A stretch of DNA of 61,826 nucleotides, from assembly GCA_020441905.1 (NCBI GenBank), contig JAGRLG010000042.1:1-61826 (forward strand), in the 5' to 3' direction. The position numbers were made by a program, and so were the translations under genes. This stretch comes from Rhodobiaceae bacterium (GTDB lineage: Bacteria; Pseudomonadota; Alphaproteobacteria; Rhizobiales; NORP267). The notes under the pieces are model-generated. The model saw nothing but the letters and a program-made list of their open reading frames with translations, had not been told where the DNA came from and did no database searches. Positions 45,768 through 56,919 of this stretch are shown piece after piece (positions within the stretch are counted from its first letter, which is position 1; every line of letters begins with the position of its first letter).

Positions 45768-46047
45768 GGCAAGGCGGGAACTGCGCTTTCGCCGCATCTG
45801 GCTCGCACCCTGGCGCATTGCAGCCGCCAACAGCCCCCGGTCCTCTCGCGACCCACGCGAGAATTTACGGTCAAAAATGTCTAAACTAAGGCGCTTACAT
45901 GCCATTTTCGTTGCCATTTCGGACCTTTATGCCTTGTCGCCCGAACACGCTTAATAGAGCGTAAAGATGCCCTGCGCATGACCGCTTTGTGTCAATAGAG
46001 CGCCCGCGGCGCCAAGGCGCCCGCCAAAGCCGTCCCTTTGGTTGTAT

Positions 46048-46518
46048 TTACCGGCCAGGTCCGGGCGCCAGTTTCTGCCTGACCCAGCCCGGCAGGCGCC
46101 GCGGCCGGCCCTGCCCATTGACCAGCACCACCCGCACTTTGGCGGTAAACAGCGCTTTTCCGTCGCGTTCCACCTGCTGGTCGAGGGTCAGGCTCGCCCC
46201 CGAGATCTCGCCCAGCGCCGTTTTCACCTCAAGCAGGTCGTCGATGCGCGCCGGTTTGAGGAAGTCGATCACCATATGGCGCACGGCGAAGGCCAGCGCC
46301 TCGCCGCCCCCGCCGGCGCCGCCGGCGCCGCCAAGCAATTCTGTGTGATGAGCCCCGGCCAGGCGCAGGAAGTCCGAGCGGCCGCGCTCGCAAAAGCGCA
46401 AATAGCTGGCGTGATAGACAATGCCGGAAAAATCGGTGTCCTCGTAATAGACCCGGACGGGGAGCACATGCCGCCCCTCCGCCAGCCGCCCGGCCAGGTC
46501 GGGCCAGCGCTCACTCAT
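46048..46518 (-). CDS. ybgC: Acyl-CoA thioesterase YbgC
   Basis: A 156-residue hotdog-fold protein with the YbgC signature [26 protein letters not shown] containing the catalytic Asp. A Gly/Ala insertion (GGAGGAGGGG) at about 62-71 is unusual. The gene is the conserved companion of tol-pal. It hydrolyses acyl-CoA or acyl-ACP, with a proposed role in phospholipid metabolism. It overlaps ruvB by 8 bp and is 344 bp upstream of tolQ. Confidence 0.94.
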   Translation of the reverse strand: MSERWPDLAGRLAEGRHVLPVRVYYEDTDFSGIVYHASYLRFCERGRSDFLRLAGAHHTELLGGAGGAGGGGEALAFAVRHMVIDFLKPARIDDLLEVKTALGEISGASLTLDQQVERDGKALFTAKVRVVLVNGQGRPRRLPGWVRQKLAPGPGR

Positions 46519-47566
46519 CCCCGGCCTCGTCGAACAGCGCGCCTTGCGCCGCGATGGCGCCAGCGGGCGGGGCCAGCCCGAGATGGCCGAACGCCGCTCC
46601 CGTCAGCACCCGCCCGCGCGGCGTGCGTTGCACGAAGCCCTGCTGGATCAGATAGGGCTCGATGATTTCCTCGATTGTGTCGCGCTGCTCGTTGAGGGCG
46701 GCGGCGATGGTATCGGCGCCGACCGGCCCGCCTGCGAACTTGTCGGCGATGCAGCAAAGATAGCGATGGTCCATGGCATCGAGGCCCAGCGCGTCCACTT
46801 CGAGGCGCCGCAAGGCCCGGTCGGCGGCGCTCGCGTCGATGGCGCCGCCGCCATCTGCGGCGGCGAAATCGCGCACCCGGCGCAGCAGGCGTCCCGCGAC
46901 GCGCGGCGTGCCTCTGGCGCGCCGCGCGATCTCGTGCGCGCCATCCTCGCTCAAGTCCATGGCAAGCACGCGGGCGCCGCGCCGCACGATGCCTTCCAAC
47001 TCCTCGGTGGAGTAGAAATTGAGCCGCACCGGAATGCCGAAACGGTCGCGCAAGGGGGTCGTCAGCAGCCCCGAGCGCGTCGTCGCCCCGACCAGGGTGA
47101 ATCTGGCCAGGTCGATGCGCACCGAGCGCGCCGCCGGCCCCTCGCCGATGATGAGGTCAAGCTGGTAATCCTCCATCGCAGGATAGAGGATCTCCTCCAC
47201 CGCCGGGCTGAGGCGGTGGATCTCGTCTATGAACAGCACGTCGCGCTCTTCCAGATTGGTCAGCAGCGCCGCAAGGTCACCGGCCCGCGCGATCACCGGG
47301 CCGGAGGTGGCGCGAAAGCCGACGCCAAGCTCGCGCGCCACGATCTGCGCCAGCGTCGTCTTGCCAAGGCCGGGAGGGCCGACAAACAGCACATGGTCGA
47401 GCGCCTCGCCGCGCCCGCGCGCGGCATCGATGAACACTTTCAGATTGGCCCGCGCTTGGGCCTGGCCGACGAAATCGTCAAGGCATTGCGGCCGCATGTG
47501 GCGCTCGGATCCGTCCTCGCCCTGCGCCAGGGCGTCGATCAGCCGCTCCGCCCCGCTCTCGTTCAT
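46511..47566 (-). CDS. ruvB: Holliday junction helicase RuvB
   Basis: A 351-residue AAA+ motor. Walker A is [14 protein letters not shown], Walker [10 protein letters not shown], sensor 1 [19 protein letters not shown] and sensor 2 [17 protein letters not shown]; a winged helix ends at TPRGRVLT. It drives branch migration with RuvA. The ATG overlaps the ruvA stop by 4 bp. Confidence 0.98.
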   Translation of the reverse strand: MNESGAERLIDALAQGEDGSERHMRPQCLDDFVGQAQARANLKVFIDAARGRGEALDHVLFVGPPGLGKTTLAQIVARELGVGFRATSGPVIARAGDLAALLTNLEERDVLFIDEIHRLSPAVEEILYPAMEDYQLDLIIGEGPAARSVRIDLARFTLVGATTRSGLLTTPLRDRFGIPVRLNFYSTEELEGIVRRGARVLAMDLSEDGAHEIARRARGTPRVAGRLLRRVRDFAAADGGGAIDASAADRALRRLEVDALGLDAMDHRYLCCIADKFAGGPVGADTIAAALNEQRDTIEEIIEPYLIQQGFVQRTPRGRVLTGAAFGHLGLAPPAGAIAAQGALFDEAGDE

Positions 47567-48171
47567 CGCGCCAGCTCCTTAAGCCCGAGGCGGATCAGTT
47601 CCTCCGCCCCCGCGCCCTCGCCGCGCGCCCGCCCGGCGCTGGCCACGGCGGCGGCGGCCTGGCCTTGACCATAGCCAAGATTGACCAGAGCCGACACCGC
47701 GTCGGCGGCGGCGCCCTCGAAGGCGGCGGCAAGGCCGCTGACATTGCCCGGCACCAGGCCGCCGGAATTCGCCGGCCCCTTGTCCTTCAACTCGCTGCAA
47801 ATACGCAGCGCCACCTTTGGCCCGACGCCGGGGCTGCGCGCGATCATCGCCTTGTCGCCGAGGGCGATGGCGCTTGCCAGGTCGCTGATCGAAAGCGTCG
47901 ACAGGATGGCCAGCGCCACCTTGGTGCCGACCCCCTGCACCGTGCACAGCAGGCGGAACCAGTCGCGCTCGGCCTCGGAGGAAAAGCCGAACAGGCGGAT
48001 CATGTCCTCGCGCACGAAGGTTTCGACCAGCACGCTTGCCGCCTCGCCGATGCGCGGCAGCGCGCCCAGCGTGCGCGCCGAGCAGGACAGCAGGTAGCCG
48101 ACGCCGCCGACATCGATGATGGCCCAGTCGGTGCCATATGAATCAAGGACCCCCTTGAGTTTGCCGATCAT
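47563..48171 (-). CDS. ruvA: Holliday junction DNA-binding protein RuvA
   Basis: A 202-residue RuvA starting [11 protein letters not shown], with an OB-fold N-domain, two HhH motifs ([35 protein letters not shown]) and a C-terminal RuvB-binding domain ([19 protein letters not shown]). It recognises four-way junctions and loads RuvB. The start at 48171 matches the family exactly. It is 16 bp after ruvC. Confidence 0.97.
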   Translation of the reverse strand: MIGKLKGVLDSYGTDWAIIDVGGVGYLLSCSARTLGALPRIGEAASVLVETFVREDMIRLFGFSSEAERDWFRLLCTVQGVGTKVALAILSTLSISDLASAIALGDKAMIARSPGVGPKVALRICSELKDKGPANSGGLVPGNVSGLAAAFEGAAADAVSALVNLGYGQGQAAAAVASAGRARGEGAGAEELIRLGLKELAR

Positions 48172-48187
48172 GGCCGCTTCCCCCGCC

Positions 48188-48703
48188 TCAGCCCGCCAGG
48201 GCGGCCAGCGCCGCCAGCGCCGGCGCGCGGCGCTGATGGGCATGGGTGATGGCGATCGCCAGGGCGTCGGCGGCATCATCGCCGGAAAAATCCGCCGTCG
48301 GCAGCAGCACTTGCACCATCTTGCGGATCTGCCGCTTGTCGGCATGGCCGGCGCCGACCACCGCTTTCTTGACCGCATTGGGGGCATATTCGGCGACCGC
48401 CAGACCCGCCGCCGCGGGCACCAGCAGCGCGATCGCCCGCGCATGCCCCAGCTTCAGCGTCGCCGCCGCATTGACATTGACGAAGGTCTGCTCCACCGCC
48501 GCCTCGTCCGGGCGCCACTGTGTCAGCACCCGCGCCAGGCCGCCATGCAACTCCAGCAGCCTTTCGGCCAGCGAGCCGGTGTCGTTGGAGGTCACGGTGC
48601 CGCTGCCCAGAAAGGACAGCCGGTTGCCTTCGCAGCAGATCGCGCCCCAGCCGGTGCGGCGGAGGCCTGGGTCAATTCCGAGAATGCGAATCGGGCGCGT
48701 CAT
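48188..48703 (-). CDS. ruvC: Crossover junction endonuclease RuvC
   Basis: A 171-residue RNase H-fold resolvase starting with [14 protein letters not shown] (first catalytic Asp). The Glu lies in [21 protein letters not shown], and the final acidic residues in [15 protein letters not shown]. It cuts Holliday junctions symmetrically. First gene of ruvCAB. Confidence 0.98.
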   Translation of the reverse strand: MTRPIRILGIDPGLRRTGWGAICCEGNRLSFLGSGTVTSNDTGSLAERLLELHGGLARVLTQWRPDEAAVEQTFVNVNAAATLKLGHARAIALLVPAAAGLAVAEYAPNAVKKAVVGAGHADKRQIRKMVQVLLPTADFSGDDAADALAIAITHAHQRRAPALAALAALAG

Positions 48704-48772
48704 GGCGCCCCTAGAATTAGCGCGAAATGCTTAACGCAGGAAGAAAAGGTGAACAGCGCCTGTTTGTGCCGC

Positions 48773-49522
48773 CTATTCCGCGGTCAGCCGCGCCATGACC
48801 TCGTCGGAAACCTCGAAGTTGGAATAGACGTTCTGGACATCATCGTCGTCGTCGAGGGCGTCCAGCAGCTTCATCAGCGTGCCCGCCTTGTCCTCGTCCA
48901 CCGGCACCGGGTTCTGCGGCCGCCACACCGTCTTGACTTCCTCGGCTTCGCCAAGGGCGGCCTGAAGGGCTTCGGCAACCGCGCCCAGATCCTCGAAAGC
49001 GCAGGTCACGACATGGGCCTCGTCATCGCTGGCGGCATCCTCGGCACCGGCCTCGATCGCCGCTTCCAGCACCTTCTCGGCGTCGCCCGCGGTGAGCGGA
49101 AAGCGCACCTGGCCGACGCGGTCGAACATGAAGGCGACGCTGCCGGTTTCGCCCAGCGACCCGCCATTCTTGGAAAAGGCCGCCCGCACCGCGCTTGCCG
49201 TGCGGTTGCGGTTGTCGCTCAGCGCCTCGACAATGACCGCGACCCCGCCCGGCCCGTAGCCCTCATAACGGATCTCTTCGTAATTGTCGGCGTCGCCGCC
49301 CGTGCTCTTCTTGATCGCGCGCTCGATATTGTCCTTGGGCATAGATTGAGCGCGGGCGTTCTGCACCGCCAGCCGCAGCCGCGAATTGGTTTCCGGGTTG
49401 GGATCGCCCATCTTCGCCGCCACGGTGATTTCCTTGGCCAGCTTGGAGAACAGCTTGGCGCGCGCCGCGTCCTGGCGCCCCTTGCGGTGCATGATGTTCT
49501 TGAACTGTGAATGCCCGGCCAT
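48773..49522 (-). CDS. YebC/PmpR-family transcriptional or translational regulator
   Basis: A 249-residue protein of the TACO1/YebC family: [23 protein letters not shown], then [28 protein letters not shown] and [22 protein letters not shown]. Members were first described as DNA-binding regulators and more recently as translation factors that relieve ribosome stalling. The usual synteny with ruvCAB is kept, 70 bp upstream of ruvC. Confidence 0.95.
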   Translation of the reverse strand: MAGHSQFKNIMHRKGRQDAARAKLFSKLAKEITVAAKMGDPNPETNSRLRLAVQNARAQSMPKDNIERAIKKSTGGDADNYEEIRYEGYGPGGVAVIVEALSDNRNRTASAVRAAFSKNGGSLGETGSVAFMFDRVGQVRFPLTAGDAEKVLEAAIEAGAEDAASDDEAHVVTCAFEDLGAVAEALQAALGEAEEVKTVWRPQNPVPVDEDKAGTLMKLLDALDDDDDVQNVYSNFEVSDEVMARLTAE

Positions 49523-49675
49523 TGCCCGTCTTCTCTGCTGTTTTTACCGAAATCCCGCGGCCACAGCCGCCTTCTGAAATCGCCGCGCCCGCCGCCATGC
49601 TGGCGCGCGCGCCTGTCTGGACGCCCTTATAAGCAGCCGGGATAAGAAAATCCAGATTGCGAAAGAAAGCGCGTT

Positions 49676-50500
49676 TCAGGCGCTCCAGAATGCCGGCAGC
49701 GCCGGCGCCAGCCGCCCGCCGATGCGCACCGGCGCCGCCGCGCCGGCAAGCCCGCTTGCATCGTCGATTTCGACCGCCAGCGCCGAAAAGGTCGCCTCGC
49801 CGGAGGCCGCCTCGAAGCGGCCCGAGGGAATCTTGGTCAGGAAGCGGCGCAACGGCTCTTCCTTGTCCATGCCGATGACCGAATCGTAGTCGCCGCACAT
49901 GCCCAGATCGCTCATATAGGCGCTGCCGCCGGCGAGCACCTGATGGTCGGCGGTCGGAATATGGGTGTGGGTGCCGAACAGGGCGCTCACCCGCCCGTCG
50001 AGGAAATGCGCCAGCGCCAGCTTTTCCGACGTCGCCTCGGCGTGAAAGTCGACGATGACGGCATCGACCTCGTGGCCCAGCCGGCAGCTTTCCAGTTCCT
50101 TCTCGATGGCAGCGAAGGGATCGTCCATGGCATCCATGAAAATGCGTCCCATGGCATTCATCACCAGCACCCGGGCACCATTCTTCGCCGTGAAGACATT
50201 GGCGCCCCGGCCCGGCGTGCCGGCAGGATAATTGAGCGGGCGCAGGAGCCGGTGCTGGCGCTCGATGAAAACGAGGGCCTCGCGCTGGTCCCAGACATGG
50301 TTGCCGGTGGTCACCACATCGGCGCCCATGTCCAGCAACTCGCCGCATATCGTCTCGGTGATGCCGAAACCTCCGGCGGCGTTCTCGCCGTTGAGAACGA
50401 CGAAATCGATCTTCAGATCCTCGATCAGGCGCGGCAAATGCTCCTGCACCACCCGGCGCCCGGAGCGCCCGACGACATCGCCGACACACAACAGGCGCAT
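49676..50500 (-). CDS. YmdB-like metallophosphoesterase (TIGR00282 type)
   Basis: A 274-residue calcineurin-like phosphoesterase. Metal-binding motifs are MRLLCVGDVVGRSG, VVLNGENAAGGFG, VVTTGNHVWDQ and VIVDFHAEATSEK with GTHTHIPTADHQV. The order matches Bacillus YmdB, which hydrolyses 2',3'-cyclic nucleotides. Its role here is unknown. The ATG is directly adjacent (0 bp) to the stop of the 5-FTHF cyclo-ligase gene, implying cotranscription. Confidence 0.9.
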   Translation of the reverse strand: MRLLCVGDVVGRSGRRVVQEHLPRLIEDLKIDFVVLNGENAAGGFGITETICGELLDMGADVVTTGNHVWDQREALVFIERQHRLLRPLNYPAGTPGRGANVFTAKNGARVLVMNAMGRIFMDAMDDPFAAIEKELESCRLGHEVDAVIVDFHAEATSEKLALAHFLDGRVSALFGTHTHIPTADHQVLAGGSAYMSDLGMCGDYDSVIGMDKEEPLRRFLTKIPSGRFEAASGEATFSALAVEIDDASGLAGAAAPVRIGGRLAPALPAFWSA

Positions 50501-51070
50501 CTATCGGCCCGCCATTTCAATTACGCCTTGTTCCGTCAGCACGAAATCGAGCCTTTCATCGAAATCCTCATGTGGCACTTGTGCCACTTCCTGGACCGCA
50601 AAGGCCAGCCCCACGGCAAGGATGCGCTTTTTTGCCCGCAGCGCCGCCAGCGTGCGGTCGTAGTAGCCGCCGCCATAGCCCAGCCGGTAGCCGGCGCGGT
50701 CAAAGGCCAGCAGGGGCACCAGCAGCACATCGGGCTCGACCACCGGCGCGTCGTCCCGCGGCACCGGAATGTCGAGGACACCGCGACTGAGCGCCTCGCC
50801 CGGTTTCCAGGCCCGGAACACCAGGGGCTTGCCGCGTTCCACCACCGGCAGGCAGGTCAGGTGTCCGGCCGCGGCAAAGCGCGCCAGCAGCGCAATGCAC
50901 TCGGCTTCCGACCCGACGGAGTGAAAGCCGGAAACCACCGCCGGCGCCGAAAGCGAAAGGAAGCCGAGATCGGCATTCGCGAACATCGCCGCGCGGCTGC
51001 CGGCCCCGACCCGGTCGCGGCGTTGCCCGGCCACGGTTCTCAGGCGCTTCTTTTCTTCGCCGATCGACAT
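50501..51070 (-). CDS. 5-formyltetrahydrofolate cyclo-ligase
   Basis: A 189-residue enzyme (YgfA/MTHFS family) with EEKKRLR at the N-terminus, VVSGFHSVGSEAE, and the diagnostic LLVPLLAFDRAGYRLGYGGGYYDR. It converts 5-formyl-THF to methenyl-THF with ATP. The start MSIGEEKK (51070) follows cggag at good spacing; an ATG six codons upstream overlaps the Shine-Dalgarno of another context and was not chosen. The neighbourhood zapA - 6S RNA - cyclo-ligase is conserved in proteobacteria. Confidence 0.92.
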   Translation of the reverse strand: MSIGEEKKRLRTVAGQRRDRVGAGSRAAMFANADLGFLSLSAPAVVSGFHSVGSEAECIALLARFAAAGHLTCLPVVERGKPLVFRAWKPGEALSRGVLDIPVPRDDAPVVEPDVLLVPLLAFDRAGYRLGYGGGYYDRTLAALRAKKRILAVGLAFAVQEVAQVPHEDFDERLDFVLTEQGVIEMAGR

Positions 51071-51154
51071 TGCGCTCCGGGAATTCATTCCTCCAGCGGC
51101 AGCAGGAGGAGCAGGATGCGGCGCCGGCAGCGCCAGGCACCCCATCGAAGGGAT

Positions 51155-51290
51155 CATGGCGGGCCACACCGGCCGTTGGAGTTTTCGATCCCGGGACACC
51201 TAGCAACGTAGGTGGGCGCCGTTTGGCAAGGCCCACGGGCCAAGCCAGGGACAGCTCCCTTCAGGATCGGTAAGGGCCCGGGGATTAGAT
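51155..51290 (-). ncRNA. ssrS: Probable 6S RNA
   Basis: The 401-bp gap between zapA and the cyclo-ligase gene is where 6S RNA lies in most proteobacteria. On the minus strand it can form a long interrupted rod: cgggcc with ggcccg near the ends, cgatcc with ggatcg further in, gtgggc with gcgcccac, and a terminal hairpin cacctac-gttg-ctaggtg. 6S RNA binds sigma-70 RNA polymerase in stationary phase. Ends are approximate, and the call rests on context plus structure. Confidence 0.55.
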
Positions 51291-51471
51291 ATCTCCTGAC
51301 GCACCGGGCAGCACCGCCGGTTTCAATCTAGGCGGCGGCGGTAAATTGTCCACTGCTAGATTTGTCCTGAAACAGGAATTGATCGGCTGGCCGCGGCCGG
51401 GCGAATCGGCAAAGCCGCGCGCTGCCGGCCGCGCGCTGCCGATTGCGGCTCTGGCCGCCGCCAACGTGATT

Positions 51472-51831
51472 TCAGCCGCCGTTGAGACTCTCGGCCATGG
51501 TTTCAATCCGCTTTGCCGCCGCGTCCAGCGTCCGCGTGATCGAATTCTGGCTGTCCTGAAACCTCGTCGCGGCAGCCTCGCGGGCGCCCTTCAGATGCTC
51601 GATATCCGCTTCCAGCGCCACCATGCGCCGCTTCGCCTCGCCAAGTTCGTCGGCGACCATGATCGCGGCCATCAGCAGCAGCCGCGTATCGCCGACCTGG
51701 CCAACGCTTTTCTGCATCTCGTCGACATAGCCGGAAACCTGTTCGGCAAGCCCGAGCAGGTGCTTCTCCTGCCCTTCGTCGCACGACATCTTGTAGGTAC
51801 GGCCATTGATGGTGACGGTTACCTCCGCCAT
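51472..51831 (-). CDS. zapA: Cell division protein ZapA
   Basis: A 119-residue protein starting VTVTINGRTYKMSCDEGQE, with the ZapA domain (LLLMAAIMVADELGEAK) and a C-terminal coiled coil (ALEADIEHLKGAREAAATRF). It stabilises FtsZ protofilaments at the Z ring. It follows the DUF4164 gene by 50 bp in the same direction. Confidence 0.93.
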   Translation of the reverse strand: MAEVTVTINGRTYKMSCDEGQEKHLLGLAEQVSGYVDEMQKSVGQVGDTRLLLMAAIMVADELGEAKRRMVALEADIEHLKGAREAAATRFQDSQNSITRTLDAAAKRIETMAESLNGG

Positions 51832-51881
51832 TTTTCCTCTCCCCCCTGTCTTGCGGCCAGAACGGCGCCAAAAACCGCCCT

Positions 51882-52163
51882 CTAGCGGGCGTTTTCGCCA
51901 AGCAGCGCGCGCACCGTGCCAATCGCCGATTGCAGCCGCGCCGCCACATCCTGGTTGGTTCGGTCCAGCACCGCGGCACGCTGTTTCACCTGGTCGAGAT
52001 CCTGTGCCAGGCGCGACCGGTCCTCGGTTATGGCATGCAATTCGCTTTTCAAATCGCCGAGCGCCTCGCCGCTGGCCCGCCTGCGCCCTATGGCGATTTC
52101 AAGCGCATCCATGGCAGCGTTCAGCCGGCGGACCCCGGATTCGACAGATCCGTCTTCGCTCAT
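51882..52163 (-). CDS. DUF4164-like small coiled-coil protein
   Basis: A 93-residue protein starting MSEDGSVESGVRRLNAAMDALE, almost entirely helical with heptads (DLKSELHAITEDRSRLAQDLDQVKQRAAVLDR split by polar residues). The location beside zapA and divergent from tkt matches the DUF4164 family of alphaproteobacteria. A ZapB-like role with ZapA is a guess from context. An in-frame ATG 14 codons upstream was not used. Confidence 0.8.
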   Translation of the reverse strand: MSEDGSVESGVRRLNAAMDALEIAIGRRRASGEALGDLKSELHAITEDRSRLAQDLDQVKQRAAVLDRTNQDVAARLQSAIGTVRALLGENAR

Positions 52164-52449
52164 CGCGCTTTCCCCCCTGTTGTCCACAGCGGCCTCGGCC
52201 GGCAAATCGCCCCCCCGGCCTGCAACCGCATACGAAAGTCTATGCTCGGCAAGCGGTTAGCGCAATCCGGTTAGAGCAGGCTCAAAGCAAGGCGCCAAAC
52301 TGCCGCAGTTGCCGCGAAGCCCGCGCGGCCATGCCGCCATCTGATTCGTTGACTCGCCTAGTTCAGATGGTATTTGTGGGCCGCCGCGATGAGGCGGATA
52401 CCGGGCCGTGACGGGCCGTTTTCTCACAACCGAGTTTTCATCTCGCTCC

Positions 52450-54543
52450 ATGCCATCAGCACCTCAGCCAAAGACCGCTGCTGCCAGCAAGTCTCCCAAA
52501 GCCGCTTCCATCGCGCCCGAGATCGACCGCGACAAGCTGCAAGCCATGGCCAACGCCATTCGCGCCCTTGCCATCGACGGCATCGAGGCGGCGAATTCGG
52601 GCCATCCCGGCCTGCCGCTCGGCGCCGCCGACTTCGCCACGGTGCTGTTCGCGAAGTTCCTCAAATTCGATCCCACCGCGCCCGACTGGCCCGACCGCGA
52701 CCGCTTCGTGCTCTCCGCCGGCCATGGCTCCATGCTGCTCTACGCCCTGCTGCATCTGCTCGGCTATGAGGAGATGACGCTCGACGACATCAAGCGTTTC
52801 CGCCAGCTCGATTCGCGCGCCGCCGGCCACCCCGAATTCGGCGCCGCCGCCGGCATCGAAACCACCACCGGCCCGCTCGGCCAGGGCATCGCCAATGCCG
52901 TCGGCATGGCGATCGCCGAGCGCCACCTGGCGGCGAAATTCGGCGACGATCTGGTCGGCCACCGCACCTATGTGCTGGCCGGCGACGGCGATCTCATGGA
53001 AGGCATCAGCCACGAGGCGATCTCGCTGGCCGGCCATCTCAGATTGTCGAAACTCATCGTGCTGTTCGACGACAACGGCATCTGCATCGACGGCCCGGTT
53101 TCGCTGACCGAAACCGGCGACCAGCTGGAGCGCTTCCGCGCCGCCGGATGGAACGCCAGCCGCGTCGACGGCCACGACATGGCCGCCGTGTGCCGGGCTC
53201 TCGAGGAGGCCCAGCACGCCGAACGTCCGACCCTGATCGCCTGCCGCACCACCATCGGCTTCGGCGCTCCCAACCGTCAGGGCACCTCCGGCGCCCACGG
53301 CGCACCGCTCGGCAGCGAGGAAGCCAAGCTCGCCAAGGCGGCCCTGGGCTGGAAGGGCAAGCCTTTCGAGGTCCCCAGCGATATCCGCGACAGCTGGCGC
53401 ATCGCCGGCCTGCGCGGCGTCAAGATGCGCAAGGCCTGGGAAAAGCGCCTTGAAGCCGCAAGCGCGGACATCCGCGGCGAATTCGAGCGCCGCATGCGCG
53501 GCGACCTGCCGTCCAACTTCAATGACGTCATCGTCGCCTTCAAGAAGCAGGTCATCGCCGAGGCCAAGTCGGTGGCCACCCGCAAGGCGTCGGAAAACGC
53601 GCTGACGGTAATCAATGCCGCGGTGCCGGAAACCATTGGCGGTTCGGCCGACCTCACCGGGTCCAACAACACCCGCACCAAGGACACGGCGCCGATCACC
53701 CCGGAGGATTTCTCCGGCCGTTTCATCCACTACGGCGTGCGCGAACATGGCATGGCGGCGGCGATGAACGGCATGGCCCTTCATGGCGGCATCATTCCCT
53801 ATTCGGGAACCTTCCTCGTCTTTACCGATTATTGCCGGCCCTCGATCCGCCTGTCGGCGCTGATGCACCAGCGCGTCATCTATGTCATGACCCATGATTC
53901 CATCGGTCTTGGCGAGGACGGGCCAACCCATCAGCCGGTCGAGCACCTGGCCTCGCTGCGCGCCATGCCCGGCGTTTGGGTGATGCGGCCCGCCGACGCG
54001 GTGGAAACCGCCGAATGCTGGCAGCTGGCGCTGGAGCGGACCGACGGTCCGAGCATTCTGGCCCTGACGCGCCAGAACCTGCCCACGCTGCGCACCAATC
54101 ATGCCGAGAAGAACCCCTGTTCGCTGGGCGCCTATACTCTCGTTCCGGCCTCGCAGGACGCCAGGGTGACCCTGATCGCCACCGGATCGGAAGTTCAGCT
54201 GGCGGTACAGGCGCGCGAAATCCTCGAGCGCGAGGGCATTCCGGCGACGGTGGTTTCCATGCCCTGCCAGGAGTTGTTCGCCGCCCAGAGCCAGGATTAC
54301 CGCAACAGCGTCATCGACCCGGACACGATCCGCATTTCGGTCGAGGCCGGAAGCACTTACGGCTGGGACCGCTATATCGGAGAAGACGGCGCCGCCATCG
54401 GCATTGACGGCTTCGGCGCCAGTGCTCCATATGAAGACCTCTACCGCCATTACGGCATTACCGCCGAGGCGGTGGTGGCGGCGGCGCGCGCCCGTCTCAT
54501 GGACCGCGACGCCAAAGACGGGCAAAAGAACAACACCGATTAA
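52450..54543 (+). CDS. tkt: Transketolase
   Basis: A 697-residue TPP enzyme: N-terminal [22 protein letters not shown], pyrophosphate motif [16 protein letters not shown], and the middle domain with [12 protein letters not shown] and [12 protein letters not shown], then a C-terminal domain ([12 protein letters not shown]). An N-terminal tail of about 20 Ala/Lys/Ser/Pro residues precedes the conserved region. It links glycolysis and pentose phosphates. First gene of the tkt-gap-pgk-fba cluster, divergent from the DUF4164/zapA genes. Confidence 0.96.
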   Translation: MPSAPQPKTAAASKSPKAASIAPEIDRDKLQAMANAIRALAIDGIEAANSGHPGLPLGAADFATVLFAKFLKFDPTAPDWPDRDRFVLSAGHGSMLLYALLHLLGYEEMTLDDIKRFRQLDSRAAGHPEFGAAAGIETTTGPLGQGIANAVGMAIAERHLAAKFGDDLVGHRTYVLAGDGDLMEGISHEAISLAGHLRLSKLIVLFDDNGICIDGPVSLTETGDQLERFRAAGWNASRVDGHDMAAVCRALEEAQHAERPTLIACRTTIGFGAPNRQGTSGAHGAPLGSEEAKLAKAALGWKGKPFEVPSDIRDSWRIAGLRGVKMRKAWEKRLEAASADIRGEFERRMRGDLPSNFNDVIVAFKKQVIAEAKSVATRKASENALTVINAAVPETIGGSADLTGSNNTRTKDTAPITPEDFSGRFIHYGVREHGMAAAMNGMALHGGIIPYSGTFLVFTDYCRPSIRLSALMHQRVIYVMTHDSIGLGEDGPTHQPVEHLASLRAMPGVWVMRPADAVETAECWQLALERTDGPSILALTRQNLPTLRTNHAEKNPCSLGAYTLVPASQDARVTLIATGSEVQLAVQAREILEREGIPATVVSMPCQELFAAQSQDYRNSVIDPDTIRISVEAGSTYGWDRYIGEDGAAIGIDGFGASAPYEDLYRHYGITAEAVVAAARARLMDRDAKDGQKNNTD

Positions 54544-54611
54544 AGACAGCCGGCCCTGGCCAGGACACTGGCACCGCCGGGCCGGATCACGAAAACGGAA
54601 AGGATACTGTG

Positions 54612-55622
<1,011 letters not shown>

Positions 55623-55644
55623 CCTGCGGAACGGCGCCAAGGTC

Positions 55645-56853
55645 ATGGGCAGGAGTTTCACCACGCTCGATCAGCTCGATATTGCCGGCAAGCGGGTTTT
55701 GGTGCGCCTTGACCTCAATGTGCCCATCAAGGACGGCGCGGTTACCGATAGCACCCGCATCGAGCGCGTGGTGCCAACCCTGAAGGCCCTTCTCGGCGGC
55801 GGCGCCATCGTTGTCATCCTCGCCCATTTCGGCCGCCCCAAGGGCAAGGTGAACCCGGATTTCTCGCTGGCCCCGGTGGCGCGCCCGCTTTGCCTCGCGC
55901 TGGGCAAGATGGTCACTTTCGTGCCCACCACCTGGGCCGATGACCTCGCCGAACAGGCGGTTGCCGAGGCCACGCCCGGCGAAGTGATCCTCCTCGAGAA
56001 CACGCGCTTTCACCCCGGCGAGGAAAAGAACGACCCCGGCCTGGCAAAAAAGATGGCCGCTCTTGGCGATCTCTATGTCAATGACGCCTTTTCCGCCGCC
56101 CACCGCGCCCATGCCTCGACCGAGGGCGTGGCGCGCCTTTTGCCCTGCGCCGCCGGGCGCGCCATGGAGGCCGAGCTCGACGCCCTGGCCAAGGCCCTGA
56201 CCGCGCCCGAGCGCCCGCTGCTCGCCCTGGTCGGCGGCGCCAAGATCTCGACCAAGCTCGACCTGCTCGGCAACCTGTCGAAAAAGGTCGACGGCCTCAT
56301 CATCGGCGGCGGCATGGCCAATACCTTTCTTGCCGCCAGCGGGATCAGGGTCGGCAAGTCGCTGTGCGAGCACGACCTGGCCGATACCGCCCGCGCCATC
56401 ATGGCCGAGGCGGCGTCGAACGGCTGCGAGATCATCCTCCCCGTCGATGCCGTCATTGCCGGCGAGTTCGCCAAGAACGCGCCGAGCCGCACCGTCGCCA
56501 TCGACGCGGTGCCCGATGACGCCATGATCCTCGATATCGGCCCGCAAAGCGCCGCCGACCTGTGCGCCCGCCTCGACAAGGCGCGTACCCTGGTCTGGAA
56601 CGGCCCTCTCGGCGCCTTCGAGATCGCGCCCTTCGATGCCGGCACCAATGAAGTCGCCAGCCATGCCGCCGGGCTGACCGCCGCCCGCAAGCTGGTTTCG
56701 GTTGCCGGCGGCGGCGATACCGTGGCTGCTCTCGCCCATGCCGGGGCGGTTGACGCCTTTTCCTATGTCTCGACCGCCGGCGGCGCCTTCCTCGAATGGC
56801 TTGAAGGCAAGGAGCTGCCTGGCGTAAAAGTTTTGATGAAAAGTTCCGGATAA
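55645..56853 (+). CDS. pgk: Phosphoglycerate kinase
   Basis: A 402-residue two-domain kinase: [64 protein letters not shown] and the hinge-side [12 protein letters not shown]. It transfers phosphate from 1,3-bisphosphoglycerate to ADP. Length and motifs are normal. Confidence 0.98.
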   Translation: MGRSFTTLDQLDIAGKRVLVRLDLNVPIKDGAVTDSTRIERVVPTLKALLGGGAIVVILAHFGRPKGKVNPDFSLAPVARPLCLALGKMVTFVPTTWADDLAEQAVAEATPGEVILLENTRFHPGEEKNDPGLAKKMAALGDLYVNDAFSAAHRAHASTEGVARLLPCAAGRAMEAELDALAKALTAPERPLLALVGGAKISTKLDLLGNLSKKVDGLIIGGGMANTFLAASGIRVGKSLCEHDLADTARAIMAEAASNGCEIILPVDAVIAGEFAKNAPSRTVAIDAVPDDAMILDIGPQSAADLCARLDKARTLVWNGPLGAFEIAPFDAGTNEVASHAAGLTAARKLVSVAGGGDTVAALAHAGAVDAFSYVSTAGGAFLEWLEGKELPGVKVLMKSSG

Positions 56854-56919
56854 CTCAGCGCAAATGGCGCGCCTGCGGATCTGTCCGCGCGGCGCCCGCT
56901 CATTTCAGGGGAAGTGAAG

